In this document: positions 24,405-32,952 of the stretch, in pieces
Position numbering within the stretch: the stretch's first letter is position 1
How the letters are laid out: each line of letters begins with the position of its first letter
DNA from: a candidate division TM6 bacterium GW2011_GWF2_43_87
Lineage (GTDB): Bacteria > Babelota > Babeliae > Babelales > Babelaceae
Length of the DNA stretch: 64,000 bases
NCBI GenBank assembly: GCA_001000065.1
Contig: LCGZ01000003.1
Span: 1 to 64,000, forward strand
Direction of reading: 5' to 3'
Notes under the pieces: model-generated
Database searches by the model: none
The model's input: the letters and a program-made list of their open reading frames with translations, nothing else
Told to the model about the DNA's origin: nothing
Translations under genes and position numbers: made by a program

Positions 24405-25568
24405 GTGGGCGGGGAAGACGTGAGGAAGGGATTGCTTTTTGATTTTGATCGACGCCTGCTGCATTATGCAGACTGGGGGAATTTTATACTGGTTGTGCTA
24501 CTGTCGGTTACGGGACTTTTTTTTGTATACAGTGCGACGTACTCGGCGGGTGCGTGGCCATCAAGTTTTTTTCTAAAGCAGCTTTTTGGGGTGTTGTCTG
24601 GTATAGCGCTCTATGGTGCAATTTTTTTTATGAATGGTCGTGTGCTCCAGCGATGGGGCGCGGCAGCATATTATCTGACTCTTCTACTGTTAGTTTTTAC
24701 CCTGGTTAAGGGAAGTGTTGGTGGGTGGGGTGGCCAGCGTTGGATCAATTTGGGATTTACTAAATTTCAGCCATCGGAAGTTGCAAAGTTATTTTTCCCC
24801 GCATTCTTTGTTTCTACGTTAGATCCAGAGGGTGTTCGAACGCATGCGTCTAGGTTTTTTATTATCATTGTAGTGCTGTTAGTTAGTGCGATTTTGGTTC
24901 TTAAGCAGCCTGACCTTGGAACTGCAGTTATTATACTGTCTTCGGGAGCCATTTTGTTGTGGCTTGCACGAATTGGCAAGACATTTTTCATCTGTGCGTT
25001 TGTTCTTGCAGGTATTTGTGCTCCCTTGGCCTGGAGCCACTTGAAGCCTTTTCAAAAACAACGTGTGATTGTCTATCTGGGTGGCGGGTCGAGTCGTCGA
25101 GAGCGGTATCAGATCGAACAGTCTCAGATAGCGATAGGGTCGGGTGGTTTGTGGGGGAAGGGGTATCTTAAGGGAACTCAAAATCAGTTAAGTTTTTTGC
25201 CGGCAAATAGAACGGACTTCATTTTTTCGGTGATTTGTGAGGAGCTTGGTTTTGTGGGGGCCTCTACCGTGATTCTTCTCTTTTTACTTCTTTTTATGTC
25301 TGCGTTATGGCGTATTAGTCAACTTTCTTCGATTTCGTCTCAGTTATTGGCGGTGGGATTGATTGCACCTTCGATTATTTCTATGATAATAAACATAAGT
25401 ATGGTGATTGGGCTGTTGCCGGCAGTGGGCATACCTCTACCATTTATTACCTATGGAATTTCACACTTATGGATAGGATTTGCGAGCATGGGGTGGTACA
25501 ATAATGTGGTTGCTCGCGCATCGATTACCTCTATTACTTCTACTACATCGACTACTTCTACTACTTAA
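24405..25568 (+). CDS. rodA: Rod-shape/peptidoglycan polymerase RodA (SEDS family)
   Basis: A 387-residue SEDS glycosyltransferase with about ten membrane helices. Family motifs are WINLGFTKFQPSEVAKL, LKQPDLGTAVI, and the loop QSQIAIGSGGLWGKG with GTQNQLSFLPANRTDFIFSV and EELGFVG, followed by GIPLPFITYG. The motif set fits RodA better than FtsW. It implies the cell makes peptidoglycan with a lateral-wall enzyme. The start is GTG 24405 or GTG 24420, and neither has a strong ribosome site. The last 14 residues are almost only Ser, Thr and Ile, encoded by a trinucleotide repeat. No penicillin-binding protein gene is adjacent. Confidence 0.93.
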   Translation: MGGEDVRKGLLFDFDRRLLHYADWGNFILVVLLSVTGLFFVYSATYSAGAWPSSFFLKQLFGVLSGIALYGAIFFMNGRVLQRWGAAAYYLTLLLLVFTLVKGSVGGWGGQRWINLGFTKFQPSEVAKLFFPAFFVSTLDPEGVRTHASRFFIIIVVLLVSAILVLKQPDLGTAVIILSSGAILLWLARIGKTFFICAFVLAGICAPLAWSHLKPFQKQRVIVYLGGGSSRRERYQIEQSQIAIGSGGLWGKGYLKGTQNQLSFLPANRTDFIFSVICEELGFVGASTVILLFLLLFMSALWRISQLSSISSQLLAVGLIAPSIISMIINISMVIGLLPAVGIPLPFITYGISHLWIGFASMGWYNNVVARASITSITSTTSTTSTT

Positions 25569-25648
25569 ATTTAGTGAGAATGGTCTGTTTGCAGTAGGTG
25601 CATAAGGGTTTTGAGGTGGGCCCGTTGATTCAAGAAAGGGAAGATGCA

Positions 25649-26668
25649 ATGGATCCAGAATTTTTAAAAACTATTACCTTTGTCGAGACGGCTGAGACTT
25701 CTGAATCAGATTTTCACCCTAAAACGTTTGATGAGTATTGTGGGCAGAAAGAGTTAAAAACTAAGCTTAAACTCTATACCGATGCATCTCGTATGCGAAA
25801 TGAGCCGCTGGACCATTTGCTTTTGTTTGGTCCTCCAGGACTTGGGAAAACAACACTTGCGCAGATTATGGCGCAGGTTATGGATGTGGGAATTAAAATC
25901 TGCAGCGGTCCTACTCTGGAGCGAGCGGGTGACGTGGTGGCAATTCTTTCAAGCCTGGAATCTAAAGATATTCTTTTTATAGATGAAATTCACCGGATTC
26001 CTTCTACGGTTGAAGAGATGCTCTACAATGCAATGGAGCACTATCGCGTGGATGTGATTATTGGACAGGGTGCAGGCGCCAAATCTGTTAATTTGCCTAT
26101 AAATCCTTTTACTTTGGTGGGAGCTACTACTAAGGCAGGCATGATTTCAGCGCCGTTGCGTAGTCGTTTTGGGATTACGGAGCGGCTTGATTTTTATCTA
26201 GAAGATGAGCTTTGTGAGATTATTGAGCAAAATGCACGGTTTTTACAGGTGGTACTTGAAAAAGGTGCGGCGATGCTTATTGCTCGTTGTGCTCGAGGGA
26301 CTCCTCGTATAGCAAAAAAATTATTCCGACGCATACGTGATTTTGCCCAGGTAAATAACAATAATCAAGCAACTATTGAGCTTGTTCAGCAGGCCTTGGA
26401 TTTCTTAGGAATTGATGAGGAAGGTCTTAATGCAGTCGACCGAAAGATTATAGAAACTATAGCGATAACGTTTAATGGTGGTCCTGTAGGACTAGAAACT
26501 ATCGCTTCTATGATTGGTGAGGATAGCGAAACTATTGAAGATGTGTACGAGCCTTTTTTAATGCGAAAAGGTTATCTAGAAAAGACTCCTCGGGGTCGAC
26601 AAATTCCGCGTGCCATGCTTCCGCGCTTTTTAAAGAGCGCAGGAGGGCAAAAAACACTCTTTTCTTGA
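25649..26668 (+). CDS. ruvB: Holliday junction branch-migration ATPase RuvB
   Basis: RuvB drives branch migration with RuvA at Holliday junctions. The 339-residue product from ATG 25649 is of normal length and sits eight bases after AAAGGG. The frame is open 17 codons further upstream without support. Motifs: HPKTFDEYCGQ, Walker A GPPGLGKT (61-68), Walker B FIDEIHRI (112-115 DEIH), sensor 1 LVGATTKAG, arginine finger region LRSRFG, and the C-terminal winged helix EDVYEPFLMRKGYLEKTPRGR. ruvA and ruvC are not nearby. Confidence 0.97.
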   Translation: MDPEFLKTITFVETAETSESDFHPKTFDEYCGQKELKTKLKLYTDASRMRNEPLDHLLLFGPPGLGKTTLAQIMAQVMDVGIKICSGPTLERAGDVVAILSSLESKDILFIDEIHRIPSTVEEMLYNAMEHYRVDVIIGQGAGAKSVNLPINPFTLVGATTKAGMISAPLRSRFGITERLDFYLEDELCEIIEQNARFLQVVLEKGAAMLIARCARGTPRIAKKLFRRIRDFAQVNNNNQATIELVQQALDFLGIDEEGLNAVDRKIIETIAITFNGGPVGLETIASMIGEDSETIEDVYEPFLMRKGYLEKTPRGRQIPRAMLPRFLKSAGGQKTLFS

Positions 26669-26728
26669 AAAAATAATTTAAAAAATATTGTTGTATTTAC
26701 AATCTTTTTTAAATTTTATTGAAAAATG

Positions 26729-26734
26729 TATAAT
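26729..26734 (+). promoter_or_regulatory. -10 box of the Gly/His/Arg-rich protein gene
   Basis: An exact TATAAT in an AT-rich region (GAAAAATGTATAATTAATTTG) lies about 115 bases before the ATG at 26851. No convincing -35 box is seen at 16-18 bases. Confidence 0.4.
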
Positions 26735-26850
26735 TAATTTGTTAGACTGAAGAGTAGTAAGGTAGGCAAGTGATATGCCCGACGTTGGAGGGTCTTTGCC
26801 TTCTGCCTTTGTGGTACTGGTTTTTGTTACACAAAATAGGAGGATGTAGT

Positions 26851-27456
26851 ATGAATGTTCGTAATATATTTTTTTCGATTGCTCTTTTAGTGGGAGCGAT
26901 TTCTGTTGGGGGGCTTTATGCCGCCGCTGCAGCTCCGGCTGCAAGTAATCCTATGGGGGACAAGCCTATGGGGGATAGTTATTGGGAACCTATGGGTACT
27001 GCTGTTGGTCCTATGGGCGCTGCTGCCGCTGCGGGCCCAGGCGTTGTTCCAGGTGCTCCTTTTGTGCGTAGGATGCATGGACATGGAGGTCGTGGACGTG
27101 GTGGGCCTGGAGGTCATAGACGGTATTGGGGATGGAGACATGGTGGGCCAGGTATGCGTGGACCCGGTATGCCGGGCGTAGTTCCTCCTGGAGTTCCGGG
27201 AGCGCGTGTTAAATTTGAGTGGACGCCCGCGCGAAAGTATTTCCATCTGATTAACGCGATTAACCTGTTTGGAAACGACTCGGTTGCGGTTCAGAAAGCC
27301 TTAGGCCTTTACAACAACATGCCTGCTCCTGATAAGTTGGCTTTTGATAATGCCATTAAGGGTGCGTTAGGCGGCGATAAGGCAGCCTTGATTGAGGCTA
27401 TGAAGACCTTGAGAGATAAGATACTGCGCCCTGTTTTTGACGAACTTAATATGTAA
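26851..27456 (+). CDS. Exported Gly/Met/Pro/His/Arg-rich protein
   Basis: I do not recognise this family. The 201-residue product starts at ATG 26851, behind a perfect AGGAGG. It has a signal peptide (MNVRNIFFSIALLVGAISVG followed by GLYAAAAAP). Then come PMGD/PMG repeats, a Gly/His/Arg-rich stretch (MHGHGGRGRGGPGG, RYWGWRHGGPGMRG) and PGMPGVVPPGVPG. A folded helical domain of about 75 residues ends it (RKYFHLINAINLFGNDSVAV, ALGLYNNMPAPDKLAFDNAI, ALIEAMKTLRDKILRPVF). The strong ribosome site suggests high expression. Possible roles are metal or anionic-polymer binding, or a surface matrix protein (inference). Confidence 0.78.
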   Translation: MNVRNIFFSIALLVGAISVGGLYAAAAAPAASNPMGDKPMGDSYWEPMGTAVGPMGAAAAAGPGVVPGAPFVRRMHGHGGRGRGGPGGHRRYWGWRHGGPGMRGPGMPGVVPPGVPGARVKFEWTPARKYFHLINAINLFGNDSVAVQKALGLYNNMPAPDKLAFDNAIKGALGGDKAALIEAMKTLRDKILRPVFDELNM

Positions 27457-27468
27457 AGGGGGTTAAGC

Positions 27469-27549
27469 CGCCTTTGTAGAAAGGTGCGTGTGCCCGAAAT
27501 TGTGAGTTGTAGCTCCTGTGCCAAAGGCGTGGGGGCTACTTCTATTTTC
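27469..27549 (+). ncRNA. Possible pseudoknotted RNA in the yebC leader
   Basis: Two helices interlock: CGCCTTTG (27469-27476) with CAAAGGCG (27532-27539), and GTAGCTCC (27519-27526) with GGGGCTAC (27542-27549, one G-U pair). The order of arms gives an H-type pseudoknot. A terminator follows at 27565. It could be a 3' UTR structure, a small RNA or an attenuator ahead of yebC. Confidence 0.35.
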
Positions 27550-27564
27550 CTTTGTCAAAATTTT

Positions 27565-27593
27565 AGAGGGGGCTGTGTGCCCCTCTTTTTTTG
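27565..27593 (+). terminator. Intrinsic terminator before yebC
   Basis: AGAGGGG and CCCCTCT pair around GCTGTGTG and are followed by seven T's. It ends the 26851 transcript. Confidence 0.8.
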
Positions 27594-27676
27594 GCTTAAA
27601 AATAGACGTCGACAAGGCGATAAAGATCGTCTATGATTGGTTTTGAACATAGATTTTCTTTCTTGGTGAGGAACCC

Positions 27677-28393
27677 ATGTCTGGTCATTCAAAGTGGAAA
27701 ACGATAAAACATAAGAAGGCTGCGGCCGATGCTCAGCGTTCAAAACTGTTTACTAAGATTATAAAAGAGATAACCGTGGCTGCTCGTACGGGTGGCGGAG
27801 ATCCGGTACACAATGCTACATTGCGTTCTTTAATTGAGAAGGCAAAAGAGGCTAATATGCCTATGGACAACGCAGTCCGTGCTATAAAAAAAGGTACGGG
27901 TGAGTTGCCAGGCGTTCAGTATGAAAATCATACCTATGAAGGGTACGGGCCTGCTGGAGTTGCCATTATTGTTGAAGTGCTTACGGATAACCGAAATCGT
28001 GCAATCTCTGAAGTTCGGAGTCTTTTTACAAGAAAAGGTGCATCGCTTGCAGAGAATGGAGCGGTTAGCTGGATGTTTGAGCGTCTAGGAGTTGTTCGGG
28101 GTTCCAGTGCGACCTTAACTGAAGATCAACTGGTTGAGGCGTTACTTGATTTTGATATCAAAAATATTTCGCTAGATGACGATATGTGGATTATCACTTG
28201 CGATCCCCACGCGTTGCCTAAGGTCAAAGAGGCTCTTAAAGCATTGGACTTTAAGATTGAAGAAGCCGAGGCTGAGCTTGTCTCTAAGACGACGGTTGAG
28301 GTTTCTCCTAATCAAGAGCAGCAGGTATTTGACTTTCTTTCGGCGCTTGAAGAGCTTGATGATGTTCAGAACGTCTATTCAAACATAGGGTAG
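27677..28393 (+). CDS. yebC: YebC/PmpR-family protein
   Basis: A 238-residue YebC-family protein. Members act as DNA-binding regulators or, in recent work, as translation factors that relieve stalling at proline stretches. The start MSGHSKWKTIKHKKAAADAQ is the family signature, followed by RSKLFTKIIKEITVAAR, the NMPMDNAVRAIKKGTGE segment, TDNRNRAISEVRSLF and the C-terminal domain ending in LEELDDVQNVYSNI. Length is normal. yicC starts five bases after the stop. Confidence 0.96.
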   Translation: MSGHSKWKTIKHKKAAADAQRSKLFTKIIKEITVAARTGGGDPVHNATLRSLIEKAKEANMPMDNAVRAIKKGTGELPGVQYENHTYEGYGPAGVAIIVEVLTDNRNRAISEVRSLFTRKGASLAENGAVSWMFERLGVVRGSSATLTEDQLVEALLDFDIKNISLDDDMWIITCDPHALPKVKEALKALDFKIEEAEAELVSKTTVEVSPNQEQQVFDFLSALEELDDVQNVYSNIG

Positions 28394-28398
28394 TTTTT

Positions 28399-29307
28399 AT
28401 GTTACAGAGCATGACGGGTTTTGCATCTCGTACTTTTGAGTTTGTTACACCGACGGGGGCTGTTTCGGTAGCCGTACACCTTAAATCTCTTAATGGAAGA
28501 TTTTTTGAGGCTTCGTGCAAGCTTCCTTATGCTCTGTCTCATTTAGAGACTCTGTTATTAAAAAAGTTGAAAGAGGGATTGGTCCGCGGGACGGTGCAAT
28601 GCTCAGTATTTGTAAGTTCTCCGCTTACTCAGGGCAGTCGGCCCGTTGCTTCACCCTCTATTGTTGAAGGATATTTGAAGGCGGCTCGTGCGATTACCGA
28701 GCAGTTTGGAGAGTCTTTTAATCTTAATGGGCAGGTAGATATCAATACGATTTTGACCCTGCCCTACGCAATTGAATTTGCGGAGGGTGGCACGGTGGAT
28801 ACGGTGGCCTCTACAGTCATTCTTGATTTTGTAGAGACTGCAATGGAAGATCTTATAAAAGAGCGCACGCGAGAAGGTGCGGCTTTGGAGGTCGACTTGG
28901 CCCAGAGGTTTGAGACAGTGAATCGCGCTCTTGATGAGATAAAGGTGCGAGCCAAAAATGTTATTGAGGCAAAGCGGGCTAAGCTTTTGACAAATTTGAC
29001 AGAACTGTTGGCGCAGGTTGCTGAGGACAATAAGGACCATTACATCCAGTTAGTTTATGGGCAACTAGAAAAGCTTGATATTAACGAAGAAATTGTACGT
29101 CTTGGGTCTCATATAGCTAGTGCAAAGGCCTGTTTTGAGGGTCCTGGTGTTGAGAAGGGCAAGCGGTTTGATTTTATTTTGCAAGAGATGTTTAGGGAGA
29201 TAAATACCATTGGGGCAAAGTGTGCAGATTCAGAGTTAAGCTCCCTGGTTATCACCATAAAAGTTGAGCTTGAAAAATCGCGTGAACAGATTCAGAATAT
29301 AGTATAA
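28399..29307 (+). CDS. yicC: YicC-family endoribonuclease
   Basis: A 302-residue YicC-family protein. The family has endoribonuclease activity on small RNAs in E. coli. The N-terminus MLQSMTGFASRTFE is diagnostic. The chain includes LKSLNGRFFEASCKLP, LVRGTVQCSVFV, and the C-terminal DUF1732 block DINEEIVRLGSHIASAKAC with KRFDFILQEMFREINTIGAK and SLVITIKVELEKSREQIQN. It is coupled to yebC and lies 44 bases before dnaE. Confidence 0.95.
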   Translation: MLQSMTGFASRTFEFVTPTGAVSVAVHLKSLNGRFFEASCKLPYALSHLETLLLKKLKEGLVRGTVQCSVFVSSPLTQGSRPVASPSIVEGYLKAARAITEQFGESFNLNGQVDINTILTLPYAIEFAEGGTVDTVASTVILDFVETAMEDLIKERTREGAALEVDLAQRFETVNRALDEIKVRAKNVIEAKRAKLLTNLTELLAQVAEDNKDHYIQLVYGQLEKLDINEEIVRLGSHIASAKACFEGPGVEKGKRFDFILQEMFREINTIGAKCADSELSSLVITIKVELEKSREQIQNIV

Positions 29308-29351
29308 TTTTTTGTATTTTCGGTGTCGTATTTTCGGTATAGTGAGCGATT

Positions 29352-32300
29352 ATGGCAGGTTATTTTACACACCTTCACCTACACACCGAATATTCCTTGC
29401 TGGATGGTGCAATTACCATTGAGCAGCTAATGGGGTTTTGCAAGGAGCATAAGCTTCCTTCGATAGCCATATCGGACCATGGAAATGTGTGTGGGGCGGT
29501 AAATTTTTTTCAGGCCTCCAAAAAGGCTGGGGTTAAACCAGTTCTAGGTATGGAAGCGTATGTTACGCCTACGGTCGCGGTTCGTGATAATACCGAGCGA
29601 TATTTTCACCTTTTGTTGTTAGTGAAGGATCAAACGGGGTACAAAAATCTGTGTCGACTTTTAAAAGAGTCGTATACGGCGGGTTTTTATTTTAAACCTC
29701 GAGTTGATTACCAGATGCTTCGTCACTATTCTGAGGGGCTTATAGCAAGTTCAGCTTGTCTGGGCGGACATATCCCACAGCTATTGCTGCAAAATAGGGA
29801 TGTAGAGGCCGAAGCTCTTACAGACCAGATGCAGGATATTTTTGGAGAAGAAAATTTTTATCTTGAAGTTCAACCGGACGGGCAGGTCGAACAAAAAGTA
29901 GTGAATCAGAAGATATTTGAAATGGGGCAGCGGAAGGGGATTCCTGTTGTTGCGACGGCAGATAGCCACTATTTTAGTGCAGATGATAAGTATGCACATG
30001 AGGTTATGCTTGCAATTCAGACAAAGCATAAGATGAGCGATCGCGACCGGTATTCATTTGGTGAAGACTGTAAGGTCCATCTCTGGACTCCTGAGGAGAT
30101 GAGAAAAGCGTTTCCTGACCGTGAAGATGTTCTTTTAAGAAGTGGAGAAATTGCGGATCGGTGCCTGTTTGAGTTTAAATTTGGTACTCATTTTTTCCCG
30201 CAATTTCAAATTCCAACAGAAGAGACCGACAAAGATTATTTTTCGCGTATTTGCCGCGAGGGTTTGCAGAAGCTTTTTGATCAGAAGCGTATAGTTACAG
30301 AGACGCCTGAGGTTTATTGGAGCCGCCTTGAACTTGAGTTGGATCTTATTGCGAAAATGGGTTTTATTACTTATTTTCTTGTGGTGAGTGATTTTATCCA
30401 ATGGTCAAAGAACAATGGCGTGCCAGTAGGGCCAGGGCGAGGCTCTGCGGCGGGTTCTTTGGTGGCCTGGTCTATGGGTATTACGGATATAGACCCGTTG
30501 CGATATAATTTACTTTTTGAGCGATTCCTAAATCCTGAACGGGTGACTATGCCCGATATCGATATTGATTTTTGTGTCGAGGGGCGCGAGCGGGTTATAA
30601 ATTATGTGCGTGATCGATATGGTCATGACAAGGTCTGTCAGATAATAACCTTTGGAACTATGATGGCCAAGGGTGTGGTTAAGGACGTGGCGCGTGCACT
30701 GGGTATTCCATTTGAAGATGCTAATGCAATTACCGACCTGATTCCCGACCAACTAAAGATAACTTTAAAAGATGCGCTCGAGCAGGAGCCTAGATTAACA
30801 CTTTTAAAGGATTCAAATCCCGCAATAGCAAAGCTTTTTGAGGTGGCGTTTAAACTTGAAGGATTGACACGGCATGCCTCAAAACATGCGGCTGGTATTG
30901 TTATTACGCCAGAGCCTGTTGCCGAAATGTTACCGGTCTATGTTCCTCCTAAGACCGATGATTTGGTAACGCAATATGCAATGACCGAGCTTGATAGTCT
31001 TGGTTTTTTAAAGATGGACTTTTTAGGTCTTAAGAACTTGACGCTTATTCAGCGGGTCATAACGCTTATTGTGCGCAATCATGGGGTGCACATTGATCCT
31101 GCTCACCTTCCGTTGGATGATCAAAAATCTTTTGATCTTTTATCTCGAGGTGATACGACGGGGGTCTTTCAGTTTGAATCAAGTGGGATTAAAGATGTGC
31201 TGCGGCGGTTAAAACCGGAAGGGTTTGAAGATATTATTGCGGTGAACGCTCTCTATCGTCCGGGGCCGCTTGGGTCGGGTATGGTGGATGATTTTATTGA
31301 GCGGCGCCATGGTCGGCAGAAGATTGTCTATCTATTTCCTGAGCTTGAGCCGGTTTTAAAAGAGACCTATGGGGTTATTGTCTATCAAGAGCAGGTGATG
31401 CGTATTGCGTCTACTATTGGCCAGTATTCATTGGGTGAGGCTGATATTTTACGTCGAGCGATGGGGAAGAAAAAAGCTGAAGTGATGGAGCAGCAGCGTG
31501 CTATTTTTGTTTCTAAAGCAAAAGGCGCGGGATTTGATGAGGTGAAAGCGGGAGAGCTGTTTGACTTGATGGCTTTTTTTGCAGGGTACGGTTTTAATAA
31601 ATCTCACTCTGCAGCCTATGGGATGGTCGCCTATCAGACGGCTTATTTGAAAGCGCACTATCCGGTTGAGTTTATGGCGTGTCTTATTTCCCTTGAAAGT
31701 CAGGATCCTGATAAGATGGCCTCTTATATTCAAGAAGCGCGTGAAATGGGCATTAACGTGCTTCCGCCTGATATAAATTTATCGGAGCGGGATTTTACTG
31801 CGCGCGACCGTGAAATTCGATTTGGATTGATAGGGGTCAAGAATGCAGGAGATTCAGGGCTTGATAGTTGTCTAGAAGAGCGGCAACGCAAAGGTGCGTA
31901 CAAAGATCTTTTAGATTTTTGTTGTAGGGTAGATTTGCGTACGTGTAATAAGCGCTTTATAGAAAGTATGATTGCCGCAGGAGCGTTTGATTCTTTGGCA
32001 GGTAATCGGGCGCAGAAAACTAATGAACTATCAACGATTATTGATCGAGCTTTTGAAAAAAAGCGGGCCGCGGAGACGGGGCAAATGGGGCTTTTTGGGG
32101 CGGTGGCAACAGCGGAGGGAGTGGATGAGTTTTATGCGTTTTCGCCATGTGACGATTGGGGAATGCGGGAAAAGTTGGAGAAGGAGAAAGAGCTTCTTGG
32201 GCTTTATCTTAGTGCACGACCATTAGATGCCTATCGCCGTCATCTGTCGTGGTTGGAGGTTGCCTCTTTTGCGGCTGCGCGTGAGCGGAAAGGGACGGTT

Positions 32301-32777
32301 TTCTGTTGTGGATATAAGAAGGAACAGAAGGTTATAACGACTAAAAAAGGCGATCGCATGGCCTTTTTGAAATTAGAAGATTATCAAGAGACTGCGGAGA
32401 TTATCGTTTTCCCTAAGCTTTTTTCAAAAGTGGCAGAACAGCTTGAGCGTAATTCAGTTTTCTTGGTTCGCGGAGAGGTGGACGATACCGAGAGTATGTG
32501 TAAGATAAAGGCGAGCGAGTTGATCCCGTTGGACACGTTGTTTACGGAGTGGTCTGGGATTGAGAAGGCGGTGCTAAACTTGCCGGCAGGACTTGAGTCT
32601 TCCGTTTTAAATCAGGCCAAAAGCCACCTGACGCCAGGGAAAACCCGTTTTGAGTTGCGATTTGCCGAGCAGGGTAAGCACCTAGCGCTTGAGCTTCGTG
32701 GTCGTTATTCTTGTGATCTTGAGACGTTACTGTTTCTTCATGATCAAAACGTGGGCATTAAACTTATTCTTGCGTGA
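29352..32777 (+). CDS. dnaE: DNA polymerase III subunit alpha
   Basis: The 1141-residue replicative polymerase, normal length for DnaE1. The N-terminal PHP domain keeps HLHLHTEYSLLDGA and SDHGNVCGAV. The catalytic aspartates lie in TMPDIDIDF (D402, D404, D406) after the GPGRGSAAGSLVAW loop. The fingers region includes YRPGPLGSGMVDDFIERRHG and YQEQVMRIASTIGQYSLGEA, and the helix-hairpin-helix and OB-fold segments follow (TVFCCGYKKEQKVITTKKGD, FLKLEDYQETAEIIVFP). The end is helical. No PolC-like exonuclease insert is present, so proofreading is expected from a separate subunit or the PHP domain. Confidence 0.97.
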   Translation: MAGYFTHLHLHTEYSLLDGAITIEQLMGFCKEHKLPSIAISDHGNVCGAVNFFQASKKAGVKPVLGMEAYVTPTVAVRDNTERYFHLLLLVKDQTGYKNLCRLLKESYTAGFYFKPRVDYQMLRHYSEGLIASSACLGGHIPQLLLQNRDVEAEALTDQMQDIFGEENFYLEVQPDGQVEQKVVNQKIFEMGQRKGIPVVATADSHYFSADDKYAHEVMLAIQTKHKMSDRDRYSFGEDCKVHLWTPEEMRKAFPDREDVLLRSGEIADRCLFEFKFGTHFFPQFQIPTEETDKDYFSRICREGLQKLFDQKRIVTETPEVYWSRLELELDLIAKMGFITYFLVVSDFIQWSKNNGVPVGPGRGSAAGSLVAWSMGITDIDPLRYNLLFERFLNPERVTMPDIDIDFCVEGRERVINYVRDRYGHDKVCQIITFGTMMAKGVVKDVARALGIPFEDANAITDLIPDQLKITLKDALEQEPRLTLLKDSNPAIAKLFEVAFKLEGLTRHASKHAAGIVITPEPVAEMLPVYVPPKTDDLVTQYAMTELDSLGFLKMDFLGLKNLTLIQRVITLIVRNHGVHIDPAHLPLDDQKSFDLLSRGDTTGVFQFESSGIKDVLRRLKPEGFEDIIAVNALYRPGPLGSGMVDDFIERRHGRQKIVYLFPELEPVLKETYGVIVYQEQVMRIASTIGQYSLGEADILRRAMGKKKAEVMEQQRAIFVSKAKGAGFDEVKAGELFDLMAFFAGYGFNKSHSAAYGMVAYQTAYLKAHYPVEFMACLISLESQDPDKMASYIQEAREMGINVLPPDINLSERDFTARDREIRFGLIGVKNAGDSGLDSCLEERQRKGAYKDLLDFCCRVDLRTCNKRFIESMIAAGAFDSLAGNRAQKTNELSTIIDRAFEKKRAAETGQMGLFGAVATAEGVDEFYAFSPCDDWGMREKLEKEKELLGLYLSARPLDAYRRHLSWLEVASFAAARERKGTVFCCGYKKEQKVITTKKGDRMAFLKLEDYQETAEIIVFPKLFSKVAEQLERNSVFLVRGEVDDTESMCKIKASELIPLDTLFTEWSGIEKAVLNLPAGLESSVLNQAKSHLTPGKTRFELRFAEQGKHLALELRGRYSCDLETLLFLHDQNVGIKLILA

Positions 32778-32882
32778 TAGAGAGAGGGTTTTTCAAAAAA
32801 TGAGTTTCGATGGAAAGAGTAACGGTCTTGCGTGATCTATATTTCTTTTTGAGTTTATGCGCCTGGGTGGGGCTTGTTTGGG

Positions 32883-32910
32883 TTGTCTTTTTTACAGATA
32901 ATGATATTCT
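32883..32910 (+). promoter_or_regulatory. Possible promoter of the ankyrin-J genes
   Basis: TTGTCT (32883-32888) and TATTCT (32905-32910) are 16 bases apart, 42 bases before the ATG at 32953. The match is moderate. Confidence 0.4.
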
Positions 32911-32952
32911 TTAAGAGAAATTTGTTATTCGAAAATCAGGTGGGTGGAGGAT

